From Patagioenas fasciata (Eukaryota > Chordata > Aves > Columbiformes > Columbidae): a stretch of 64,000 bases of DNA. Where the stretch lies: the NCBI RefSeq assembly GCF_037038585.1, contig NC_092520.1, positions 192,490,604 to 192,554,603 of the forward strand, in the 5' to 3' direction. The notes beneath the pieces are model-generated. The model saw only the letters and a program-made list of their open reading frames with translations, was not told the origin of the DNA and ran no database searches. Shown here in pieces: positions 26,108-35,300 of this stretch. Numbering within the stretch: position 1 is the first letter of the stretch; the number at the start of each line of letters is the position of its first letter. The position numbers and the translations under genes are program-made.

Positions 26108-26580
26108 TGGCCATTTGAATTGACTAATGATGGAGACATCAGCTCCAGTATCAAGCATTGCATTTACCTCTACAACAACAGTAGAATCAGACTGAAATAG
26201 TTGCACACGTAACATGGGACGCTGAGTCATTGATGAGGTGAAGCAAACTGCAGGACCTGTCGATCCAAATCCTTTATCACGCCTTTCTGTTGAGGATGCT
26301 GGAGGAACTCCTGGAAGCATTGGTAGGCAGTTTTCCAGTGCTACTACCTGAGCTATTCTACTCCCAGAAGGAATAAAAATTGGCGGATGCAGAGTATAGG
26401 CCAGGATTTGAACAGTTCCTGTGAAATCTGCATCAATTATACCTGGTATTACTATAAGACCTTTGATACTAGCAGAAGAACGGCCAATCAATAGGCCTCC
26501 AATGAGACTATCTTGTCGAAATAAAGGTCCTTTAGCATTAGTTGGTATTCTATGAATTGCAGTATTGGTCAATGTTATAT

Positions 26581-28665
26581 CTACTGCTGTCTCCACATCA
26601 ACTCCGAGGCTTCCTGCGGTGCTTGGCTTGTTGAGGTGAAAGAAGCCTGGTTCACAGTTGGTCGCTGATTGTGATACAGGTTCGGAGATGTTCTTTGTGT
26701 CCTCGCGCGCACTCCGTTCGCGCTCACTTGACCGTTTCCCGATCTCCGGCAAATTTTTGTAGCATGAGTGTTAGACTGGCATCTGTCACACCAAACTGCT
26801 GCAGTACAGTTCGTACGGACGTGTTCTTTACTTCCACAGCGATGACAGGAATTGTATGATGATTTACAGAATTTATTTGTTGATCGCTGAACTGCTGCTA
26901 CAACTGGTTGCATTGTAGATGAGACTTGCTGGCTAACTTGTCGGAGAGATCTCTGCATGACCCCTTCGAAAGCGGCAGCCATCACCTCTGCACTTCGGTG
27001 TTCTTCTGATCTGGCTACTCGTGTCAGCATTTGTTCTACTGATGATCCTGGTGGCAGAGTTGCTAATATTTGTTTAGTCTTTGAATTTGCATTATCAAAA
27101 GCTAACAGCCGAAACATTTGATTTTTCATTTCTTCTGATAAGTCCGGATTTTGCATTACTCCCTCATGTAGCCGGTCAATAAAATGTGAGAAATCTTCTG
27201 TGGTGCCTTGGCGTATTCCGCTGAATGAGGGAGCTAATGGTCCCGGTAAGGTTAAGAAGGCATCTAGGGCAAGTTGTGCAGCTTTTCGGTGAATTTCAGC
27301 TGTAAATCGCAGTTGAACTTCTATGGTAGCATACTGTCCACGACCTGTATAGGCATCAGGTACCACATTGGTTAATGGGTCATTTGGACTGGTGTGTTTT
27401 GCTGTTTCTTGCTGCGCTCGTTGATACCAAGCTGATTCCCACAGGAGGAATTGCGCTGGAGTTAATAATAGGCGCATTAAATTTTGACAGTCCATGGGAC
27501 ACAATAAGTCAGCGGTAAAAATCCAATGCAGTATTTGTCTGGTCGCTTCTGAACGTATACCATAGTTGGTGATTGTTTGTTTTGCTTGCTGCAAAATTTT
27601 CCAATCGTGTGGTTCCCATACCGCTGTCTGAGTGTTCATATTTTGAATTACCGGTAGGGCTAATTTTGCTGGAGACCAATCACCTTCTAGAATGGCATCT
27701 TTGATGACCCCTGACCATCTGCTACGTCGGGGCTGCGGCTGGTCAGTAGAGTCTATAGGCACCTTTGATGGCATTGTTTGTGAAAGGCAAGCTGGTTTTT
27801 GAAACTCAATTTGTTCCTTATTTTTCTCTACATTTGACACTCTTAAGTTAAGTTGTTCAAGCTTGTTGGTAATGACTTGCAGTAACTGCTCTACTGCTTG
27901 GGGCGAGCCCAATGATGTAGGAGGAGGCTCACAAAAAACTTCCGCGGGTGCTTGCGGAGGCAAAGTTTGAGGCGGCCCCGGCCCCGGCGGCTGCGGTCCG
28001 GCCGGTCCGGGCCCGGCCTTCACGCTTTTCTCGGAGGCAGGGGGGGCGTCCGGCTCGGGGCAGGGCAGAGGCGGAGCGGTAGGAGGAGGGCGGCACTCAG
28101 GGCCTCCCACATCCGGACAGTCGACTAGTTGCACTTCCGCCTTCTTGGCGCATTGCCCCAGAGACTCGGAGGGGGAAACTTCCGGTTCTTTGTTTACGAG
28201 CCGCGCGGTTTCTAATCCGCGTTGCAGATCGGATTGTGAAAGTATTGGCTGAGCCGGGACCCCGCGACCACCCCGAACGGCAGGCAGACCCCACAGAGCA
28301 GCCCACAGGCCCCTCTTTTCTTTTGGACAAGTTTTATCAGTCCAGGTTTGTTCTGGGACAAGCGCCTCCGCGGCTCTTAGGGCGGCACGTTGTTCCGATT
28401 TCCTAACTTCTAATGATTCTAATACGGTTTTCCACAATTCTCTCACAGCTTTAATTTCTTTCTCTTCTTCCCCTCTGATAGTTTTGTCCCACATAGTGTC
28501 CCCCACTGATCTCCATTCCGTTGGGGAAAACAAAAGTGGAACTTCCCCAAAGTGTCCCCACTTCTGAGCTAAAAAAATCAATGTGATTAGCTTTTCCTGT
28601 GACGATTCAATACCTCTCTTAGAGAGAATAGTCGTCAGCAGTGCCGCGGCTGTTTCAATATCCAT
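26581..28665 (-). CDS. gag: gag polyprotein, intact
   Basis: An uninterrupted 694-codon frame encodes the structural polyprotein. The start is the first ATG after the leader, and the residues after it look like a retroviral matrix helix bundle. There is no Gly at position 2, so N-myristoylation is not expected. A PTAP late motif lies at 195-198 in a Pro-rich linker (about 190-250). A short heptad-like coiled coil spans about 257-290. The capsid lies at about 335-560, with a major homology region near 484-503 (IRQGTTEDFSHFIDRL). Two CCHC zinc knuckles form the nucleocapsid: C607, C610, H615, C620 and C626, C629, H634, C639. Gag overlaps pro by about 160 bases. The role is particle assembly and genomic RNA packaging. 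No stop or frameshift is present, so Gag could still be expressed from the 5' LTR. Confidence 0.96.
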   Translation of the reverse strand: MDIETAAALLTTILSKRGIESSQEKLITLIFLAQKWGHFGEVPLLFSPTEWRSVGDTMWDKTIRGEEEKEIKAVRELWKTVLESLEVRKSEQRAALRAAEALVPEQTWTDKTCPKEKRGLWAALWGLPAVRGGRGVPAQPILSQSDLQRGLETARLVNKEPEVSPSESLGQCAKKAEVQLVDCPDVGGPECRPPPTAPPLPCPEPDAPPASEKSVKAGPGPAGPQPPGPGPPQTLPPQAPAEVFCEPPPTSLGSPQAVEQLLQVITNKLEQLNLRVSNVEKNKEQIEFQKPACLSQTMPSKVPIDSTDQPQPRRSRWSGVIKDAILEGDWSPAKLALPVIQNMNTQTAVWEPHDWKILQQAKQTITNYGIRSEATRQILHWIFTADLLCPMDCQNLMRLLLTPAQFLLWESAWYQRAQQETAKHTSPNDPLTNVVPDAYTGRGQYATIEVQLRFTAEIHRKAAQLALDAFLTLPGPLAPSFSGIRQGTTEDFSHFIDRLHEGVMQNPDLSEEMKNQMFRLLAFDNANSKTKQILATLPPGSSVEQMLTRVARSEEHRSAEVMAAAFEGVMQRSLRQVSQQVSSTMQPVVAAVQRSTNKFCKSSYNSCHRCGSKEHVRTNCTAAVWCDRCQSNTHATKICRRSGNGQVSANGVRARTQRTSPNLYHNQRPTVNQASFTSTSQAPQEASELMWRQQ
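26683..26723 (-). promoter_or_regulatory. Possible frameshift-stimulating pseudoknot
   Basis: Ten bases after the slippery site, GCGCG (26719-26723) can pair with CGCGC (26705-26709). The loop between them contains CGGAG (26712-26716), which can pair with CTCCG (26683-26687). This is an H-type pseudoknot layout with two 5-bp GC-rich stems. The structure is inferred from complementarity by eye. Confidence 0.6.
26734..26740 (-). promoter_or_regulatory. gag-pro -1 frameshift slippery site (GGGAAAC)
   Basis: The heptamer is in the correct phase (G GGA AAC) at gag codons 642-644. A -1 slip there enters the pro frame just upstream of dUTPase. GGGAAAC is a known retroviral slippery sequence. Confidence 0.9.
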
Positions 28666-28804
28666 TATCTTATCAGCGCGGTCTTAACGTAGGATGCGAG
28701 TGGCCAGCTCGACTGGTGCCCGTCTTTTGATACCGGACTAAGCACACTATCCCACACCCCGGCTTGGCTCCGTTTTTATGAACGCTGCTCACCGCAGTAA
28801 TTTC
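28666..28804 (-). other. Proviral 5' leader
   Basis: This is untranslated DNA between the primer-binding repeats and the gag start. It probably carries dimerisation and packaging signals, but no particular element was identified. It holds no open frame of note. Confidence 0.6.
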
Positions 28805-28832
28805 GATCCGGAGCGATTATGCTTTGCTAACG

Positions 28833-28850
28833 AACCATCCTCTGCTACCA
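28833..28850 (-). promoter_or_regulatory. Second (distal) primer-binding-site copy
   Basis: The plus strand reads AACCATCCTCTGCTACCA, identical to the copy next to the LTR and to the 3' end of initiator-methionine tRNA. It lies about 53 bases inside the leader. A primer used here would extend through the first copy before reaching the LTR. Confidence 0.7.
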
Positions 28851-28883
28851 TATGTAGATCCGAAGCGTGATGCTCTGCTAACG

Positions 28884-28901
28884 AACCATCCTCTGCTACC
28901 A
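28884..28901 (-). promoter_or_regulatory. Primer-binding site for tRNA-iMet
   Basis: Two bases inside the 5' LTR, the proviral strand carries 18 bases complementary to the 3' end (with CCA) of vertebrate initiator-methionine tRNA. The tRNA sequence is recalled, not looked up. Alpharetroviruses use tRNA-Trp and most betaretroviruses tRNA-Lys, so the primer choice is uncommon for class II elements. Confidence 0.88.
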
Positions 28902-28903
28902 AA

Positions 28904-29353
28904 TGTGGCGGTAGCAAATTCGACGAATCCAGACGCCGGCATAAGCTCTTTGATCGAACGGGCGGGCCGGGCGAGAGTAAGGAGTCTAATTCAATGTGAA
29001 TTTACCATCCGTACTCTTTAATGAACTCTTAAACAACACTGAATATCAATGTCCCCGAGACCACGTTTTTCCAAGCCTTATATACTCTCTACCAAAAGGC
29101 CATGCGGCAAGCGCAGGCTACAATTGGTTACACTCACAGTCACTCATCCCCCCCACTATGGCGATTGGCTGCAGGGCACTGTTCACAGACTGTTCATGCG
29201 CAGCGGCAACGCCCCTCCTGCAGCCTGGGTCGAGAGCAGAGCGGCTTCTGTTTACTTTCCTTTTGTCTCTGGTGTCTCAGGGAAATCCTTCCGTGTAGCA
29301 CAGCCGCATCAAGCCCTGGCTTGTTCACAGCACACAGCCAGAGACTCTCCACA
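28904..29353 (-). repeat. 5' LTR of the provirus
   Basis: This 450-bp LTR acts as the proviral promoter. On the minus strand it has CCAAT motifs (29123-29127 and 29164-29168), a TATATAAG box (29077-29084) and an ATTAAA signal (29017-29022). It is identical to the 3' LTR except at 29243. Confidence 0.96.
29077..29084 (-). promoter_or_regulatory. TATA box of the 5' LTR
   Basis: TATATAAG on the proviral strand lies downstream of two CCAAT motifs. Transcription should start roughly 25-30 bases on, near 29048-29055. The start position is inferred. Confidence 0.75.
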
Positions 29354-29359
29354 TCAATT
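29354..29359. repeat. Target-site duplication, right copy (TCAATT)
   Basis: This is a direct repeat of 22383-22388, immediately outside the 5' LTR. Confidence 0.93.
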
Positions 29360-32300
29360 ACTAACTTTTATCATAATTTTCAGAAAAATATTGTAAATGT
29401 AAATCTAAGATTAAAATATTTTCTTTTGATCATCATTTTTCAATATATCATCATTCTTTATTTCTACTTCTGCACTTCATGTATGTAGGCTTATTAAATG
29501 CATAGCCGATAGCATCTGTGGCCATAAAAAATTGAGAAGAGAGGAGGAAGAGCAAATGCTGATACTCATGCATACTTTGCCACTTGCATGTAATAGGGGG
29601 AAAAAAAAAAAAAAAACTTTGTTAGTTAACTTTGAAGTCAGAAACTTCAAGATATTTCCTAGTCCTTCCATTTATAAAGTACCATACAGGAAAGAAAAAA
29701 ATACAGTCCTCAGTGGAATGCATTAGGATACCTTTATAAGAAAAGAAGTATGCTTTTTAATTGATGGGTATACCATAAATAGAGTTGAACCTGGAAGTAT
29801 GTGTTTGGTCTAGCTAATAAAATGTAGTAATTAAATGACATATTTATTTGAAGCGGAGCCACAGGTTATTTTCCTGGCTGACATTTGTGGACACCATAAT
29901 AAAATCAGATCTGGTTTGGGTTATACTGTTCCTTGAGGACAATTACTTTGAGAGAATTGATGAAAAATAATCACAAAATACAGCATTGTATTGAGTGGAA
30001 AATCTGTGTCAGTACTGTAAATGCATAATTAAATGGAAAATAAGTACCAGCAACTTCGTTGCATCCATAATAAGGAGGTGGAGCTTCCTCTGTGAAAAAA
30101 TAAATTTGATTTGAGAGGGAAATTTTGTATGACCACAAACAGCAATCTAAGGCAGAACAAACAGCAGGAATCTGACTTAGGATCTACCTGAGACTTCTAC
30201 CTTTTACTTCTCATTTTGATAAAACACAACAAAACCAAATAAATATAGAAATTTTTATCCAAGACTAGGGAGAGATATAGACCTGCATTTCAGATCCAGA
30301 AGTGATCATATATTAAGTGAAGCTGGTCCATTTGAGGGCGAAGAACCAGCTCAGTGAAGGTACAGTGAAGGGCAAACAGAAAAGAAAATCATACATAATC
30401 AAGGCATGTTGGTTAGGTTAATAGCAACCTTTGCAGATGAAAAACTAAATTGTGAATACACATTGTCAACATAACCTGAGTTGAGAAATCAGGCACTATG
30501 AAAAAGAGATGAAAACAAGGAGAAGAAAACACTCCAGCAAATGTAACTACATCTATTATCATGATTCACTGTCAGATGAATTCTTCAGTGAGGTCAGAAA
30601 AAGAGCTTAACCATTTTGTAAATGCGTATGGTACCTCAGAAATGCATGCATATTGCTAGCATCCATTCCAATACATTCACATTATGAGTTTAAAGGCAAA
30701 TAAGTTTAAGTATGTCAACTTTCTAATAATTGTAAAATAATTTTATTGTACTTTTATTCAAGTACAATCAGTGAGTCTAGAATTCTCTTAAAAAAAAAAA
30801 AAAAAAAAAAAGGAGTTTCAGGCTGCAGATACGTGTTGCAGGACTTTCTGAACCCCTGTAGTTGTTATTCACTTCAACTGGTTTTGTGTATGAACATGGG
30901 TCTGGAAAGGAGGAAAAGGCCCAAACAATAGTGAATGAGTCATGTAGGATATTCCGTGATGCTAGGTAATGTATATTAAAAATGTCACATGTATTTCCCT
31001 GTCAAGAACAAAGGTGAAGATTTTCTTGTCTTCTCCATGAAACATACTGATTTAGGAGTGTTGCTTGGGCTGTTCCATGAGGCAGCAAACAGGAATCGTG
31101 GATGCTTGTCATGAGACCAGATGTGACTTTTGCATAAACAGAAAATAAGTATTAAACACCATTTCAGCTAATTCTCAATTTATACTATGAGAAAAAAAAC
31201 ATAAAGAAAAATTCTGCATTGCATCTAAGCCCTGAATAAACAGACCATTTGGGAGAAGCTGTAGCTCTGTTATTTAATTACATGTAACATCTTAATTAAA
31301 TGCAACTTTTCTTTAATAATGTGGGGCATTCAATCCTCCTTGCAATCACAATTCTGACTGTTATACTGGTAATGAACTAACCATATTATAAGCTTTTTTT
31401 TTTTTTTTTTTTTTTTTTAAAGATTATTCTTTAAGGTTTTTATAAACATGATAATACTTCTTCTGCCCTGCCCGGAGAAACTAAGAGATCATGCTCTTGG
31501 AAGCCAGTCCAATACATAAAATAGTATATTAGGTATAAACATTCCATATTTTCTTGGCCAGCTGTTAGGAGACAACAATCCTGCCTCTTTTGCCCCTGTG
31601 ATATCTGCTATCAGAATAACTGTCAGGAAACATGTCTTTCACCCTGGAAGTCAACTTTAACAAAGCCAAAAATGTCCTCAGTCTGTGAAATCAAGGTAAA
31701 ATTCAACTTATTGCAATTAAAAAATCCTTCATGCAATTTCTACATGTCCTTCCATCTGAACAGCATAATTAAATCTCACGAGGAAATTAAAACTTATCTA
31801 CAGGTTCAACAAGTTCTCAGTTCAGTTTACTGCTACATGCGAGTGCAGCTCTAACAGTTTATACATAGTTGTTTTGTAGATTACTCCCAAAAGTCTTAAA
31901 AAAATTACAGGTAAAACACAAGGTTGAATTATGAGTTGTTTTATTTTCCATCTGTGTACTTTGTAATAGCAAACAAATAATTCAGGCGAGATAGAGAACA
32001 GGTAATAATTATACATAGATAATATATAGCAGATAATAATAATAGCAGACAAATCTTGCCTGAAAGAGGGATAAATTAAGATCAAACCTCTGCTGTGCTG
32101 ATCTAAATGCTCCATTATATCTCCAGAACCACACGGTCAAAAAACGTCTGGGTTTGTTCTCACAAACTACCTCAAAAAAATCAGAATTTTCACCTTAAAT
32201 CGTTCTGTCAGTCTTTGAAGAAGTACACTGTGAGGCAGGATAAATTAATTGTTCTTCAGTTGTTCAGAACACAGGATTTACATCTTTTATCATGACTATT

Positions 32301-35300
32301 CTGCAAATGATTCAGACACCATGTCTCTTTCCCCCTCCTTCGCTCATGTAAACACTTTCCTTTTTTCCTTTTTTTTTTTTTTCTGTGTGTTTGTATTGCC
32401 TGTTGTGTCTTTCATCTGCAGGGCATTTTGCATAACACATTTCCATCACATCTAACAATGGAGCTGACAAGAACAAACCTTATGTTTGATTTTATGTGTC
32501 CAGTACCTCCGTGAATCTTTGCTATGGAGTGTCAGATTCTGTTTCTGAGTGAGAAGAAACTTTACATTATTTCTCCTTTGTTGTTAGAGCACATATTAAT
32601 TCACTCATATTCATTCCTAGCTGGTTTCTTGGCAAAAGCTCCTACCACAGATTTCTTCTTGTCAGAAGCAACAGACTGGCCTAAGGGTTCAGGTAAATGC
32701 CAGCAAATTGTATTCCCTGTCATAATGGCATGGAAAGGTAATTGTAAACAATCAGATTTGCTTGTGTGGTGTATAAATGGAAACAATGATAACGTTTTTC
32801 TAGCTGAAGTACAGCTCTGGAACAATCTTTCACAAGAACAAAAAATCAACACTAGACTAGAGCAAATACAAAAGCTGACTTAGTGGAGCCTTCATCTTAC
32901 CTTCTTAGAGAGTCTGTGCTCCCATGATTTTATAAACCCTGCTTTAAATCAGATTTATTATACAGGAATGTTCCTGTAACATTAATACACTATGGTTAGA
33001 ATTTTCTAGCTGCTATATTTATTGTGAAGACTAAATGAATGTACTGAAACAGCTTTCACTTCACATTAGCTTGATATTGTAAATGTATTAAATACTCTCT
33101 CATTTTAATAGATTTTCATATTTTAATAACTTTTTTCTATGTCTACAGTCTACTAAAAATATGATTTTGCAGTGAGTCAAACCATTATTTATCTGCTGCC
33201 TATACAGATATTTTACTATCATTTTTAATATATAAATTGGCAAAATCAGGTCGTTCCAGACACCTTTCTGGTACTCCATTTATTCCAGAGAATTGATACT
33301 CAGTTTTACAGAACACTGGTGTGTGAATTCTTTCAGTAACCTCCTTTTTGTCTTCCCCCTTCTGTGTGTTTTTATACAGTATGCTAGTTTGGACAACAAA
33401 ACTATTTGCAATACTTTTGAAAATATTTACAGTTTCCAAAACTGCTATCAAGGGAGGGGATTACTAACCATTAATACTGTTTTTTTCAAACTCATAGAAG
33501 CTGTGAGTAGTTTTATACTTGCATGTGGAAGCTGATGTACATCTGTGATTGAAGTCTTAGAAGAACTAAGTGACAAATTTAAAATGACATATGAATTGCT
33601 GAAATCAGTGTAATGCAAATGAAACAATCTTTGCTGAGTGTGGACAGTAAACTGATTTGACTTGTCATGTGTTGTTTTTTTTTGTTGTTTCTCACCCTTT
33701 TATTCAATTGATATTCTATAACCCGCTTAGTATTTGAAGGGTTTTTCACATTCTTATCACAGGGATGGTGCTTCATTCATGCGATAAAGGTGTAAAGTTG
33801 CCAATGTCAATTAAACAAGGCTGCTAAACGGTGATGAGGATGTGTTTGTATGATTTCAGGCATATCAAGTTTAATAGAAGTTTCATTAGATTTAAACAAA
33901 GTGATCACATCTGGGGAAATGGTCCTGTAACAAAATCAATTACACGCACTCAAAACGCCAGAGAGCAGGTTCTGATTTAACTTGAAAGAAATAAACTGAA
34001 GTAAAGGTTCTAAAAAAAAAAAAAAAAACAAAACCAACTTTAAAAAACCCCATACCAAACCAACAAACCAACCAACCAACCAAAAAAACCCACAACTTAT
34101 TTTTTCTGGAATCTATAAAAAGACTTGGTCTTTATATGTTTATGAAGCTGCAAACCTAGAACCTTGAGACAGATTTTTTTTTTAATTATTACATGTTTAT
34201 TTGGGGTGTGCGATTAGGTTTCAGGTGGTTTGTTTTTGTCATAGTTGGAGGGTTTTGTTTTGCTTTTTTCCCTCTGAATTTCTGTGCAGATTTTGGAGAA
34301 TCTGAAGAGAAAAAAAAAAAAAAATTGATAAAGGTATGATTCATTATCTGCTTGAGTTTTGAGTTTGATTTTCTGGATGTCAGCAAACTCTCTAGGACAT
34401 AAGATTGTAAGTTTAATTATACTATCTGTTTTTTGTGTGTTTGGTTGGTTGGTTTTGGTTTGGTTTTTTTGTTTGTTTGATTGTTTGTTGTCAGTTAGTG
34501 TATTATCTGCCTTCAAATTGGGCATGATTGCATCAATGATACCCTTTTGAAGCTCAGTGTTACTTTGACATATATTTTAGACTCTTCGTGCTATTTACAT
34601 ATTTTGTTTATAACACTGTTTTAGATGTTTTCACCATAAATTTTGCAGTGAATTTTGTAAAGATAAGAGCAACAGTCTGCCAACAGCTCTACTTAGGGAT
34701 TTTTACTGTCTTTTTCTGATACACAAGTTGAATGATATCATTGCTCTGTGAATCTATGTTGTGCAGTAGAAAAGTTGAAGAGCTGCCCTTCTTATTGCAT
34801 CAGGATGAAATACAGCATGAACTCCAAATTATGAATTTTGAGTTCTCCACTTTTCTAAATTATTGACCAAATCCTTTCCAACAATAAAATATGGCTCTGG
34901 CAACTCAGACCACCAAAGAATAAATGCTGGCACAGTGCAGCACTCTGTTTTGAACAACATTAAATTTTCTTCTTCTGTAAAGTCCAATTAGCTGATACAG
35001 ATTTTATATTCTTGTAATGATTTAGCTTTACTACAAAATAATATCATTTACTCATCTGAGAGAGTTTTAAGTTTCTAAATTTGATTGCTGAAACTGAGTG
35101 ATGCACCTAAATGTACTGCTTATACTGAGTATCCAGTAGTTGCCATCTAAATTAAATTCATTATATTGTCTGCAAGTGTGTCAAAAATTCAGTTAAAAAT
35201 AGTTCAATGGAGGAAAACCTCAAAACTCAATAAAAGTAACCACTGTTCTGCCATCTAGTTCCTTTGCATTCAGTGAAGATAGAGTTGCTTCACACTGCTC

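Larger units (their letters stand above)
25883..26740 (-). pseudogene. pro: dUTPase plus aspartic protease (in-frame stop)
   Basis: This frame is entered by -1 frameshifting from gag at the GGGAAAC site (26734-26740) and ends at 25883. An AUG-initiated reading would start at 26752. Numbering from that AUG, residues 43-166 form a trimeric-type dUTPase with five motifs: AGSLGVDVE, GRSSAS (90-95), GIIDADFTG (104-112), GSRIAQ (130-135) and DKGFGSTG (159-166). In motif 3 the usual Tyr is Phe. The protease follows, with the catalytic triad in LDTGADVSII (Asp201). A TGA at 26105-26107 interrupts it shortly after the active site. The same frame then continues with the flap region and the ALIGRDVLGQLGA segment to the natural stop. 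The dUTPase hydrolyses dUTP to keep uracil out of viral DNA; the protease would mature Gag and Pol. The dUTPase is intact and could be made alone; the protease is broken. Confidence 0.93.
28805..28908 (-). repeat. 52-bp tandem duplication containing the primer-binding site
   Basis: Two adjacent units (28805-28856 and 28857-28908) each start GATCCG on the plus strand and each contain the same 18-base primer-binding sequence. They differ by several substitutions and one indel, so the duplication predates this insertion. The last bases of the LTR-proximal unit overlap the LTR edge. Confidence 0.85.
22389..29353 (-). mobile_element. Class II (betaretrovirus-like) endogenous provirus, env-less
   Basis: This is a complete 6,965-bp provirus on the minus strand. 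In proviral order it has a 5' LTR (28904-29353), a tRNA-iMet primer-binding site (duplicated), gag, pro with dUTPase, pol, a short non-coding segment, a polypurine tract and a 3' LTR (22389-22838). Both LTRs are 450 bp, begin TG and end CA, and differ at one base (22728 against 29243). TCAATT flanks the whole unit. Gag, pro and pol occupy successive -1 frames, the betaretroviral arrangement. There is no env. Two lesions block expression of active enzymes: an in-frame stop in the protease and a frameshift early in reverse transcriptase. Gag, dUTPase, RNase H and integrase domains are otherwise intact. The near-identical LTRs imply a recent insertion. Confidence 0.96.

Noticed and set aside
26757..26770. 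A-run near the gag zinc knuckles (CAAAAATTTG on the proviral strand) as a slippery site
   Set aside because: It does not fit the X XXY YYZ pattern in the gag phase, whereas GGGAAAC a few codons on fits exactly.
28833..28901. tRNA gene suggested by the tRNA-iMet-like sequence
   Set aside because: Only the 3' 18 bases match and no cloverleaf can be formed; position next to the LTR shows these are primer-binding sites.
32524..32883. 119-codon frame considered as a host exon
   Set aside because: No recognisable domain and no convincing splice sites or neighbouring exons.
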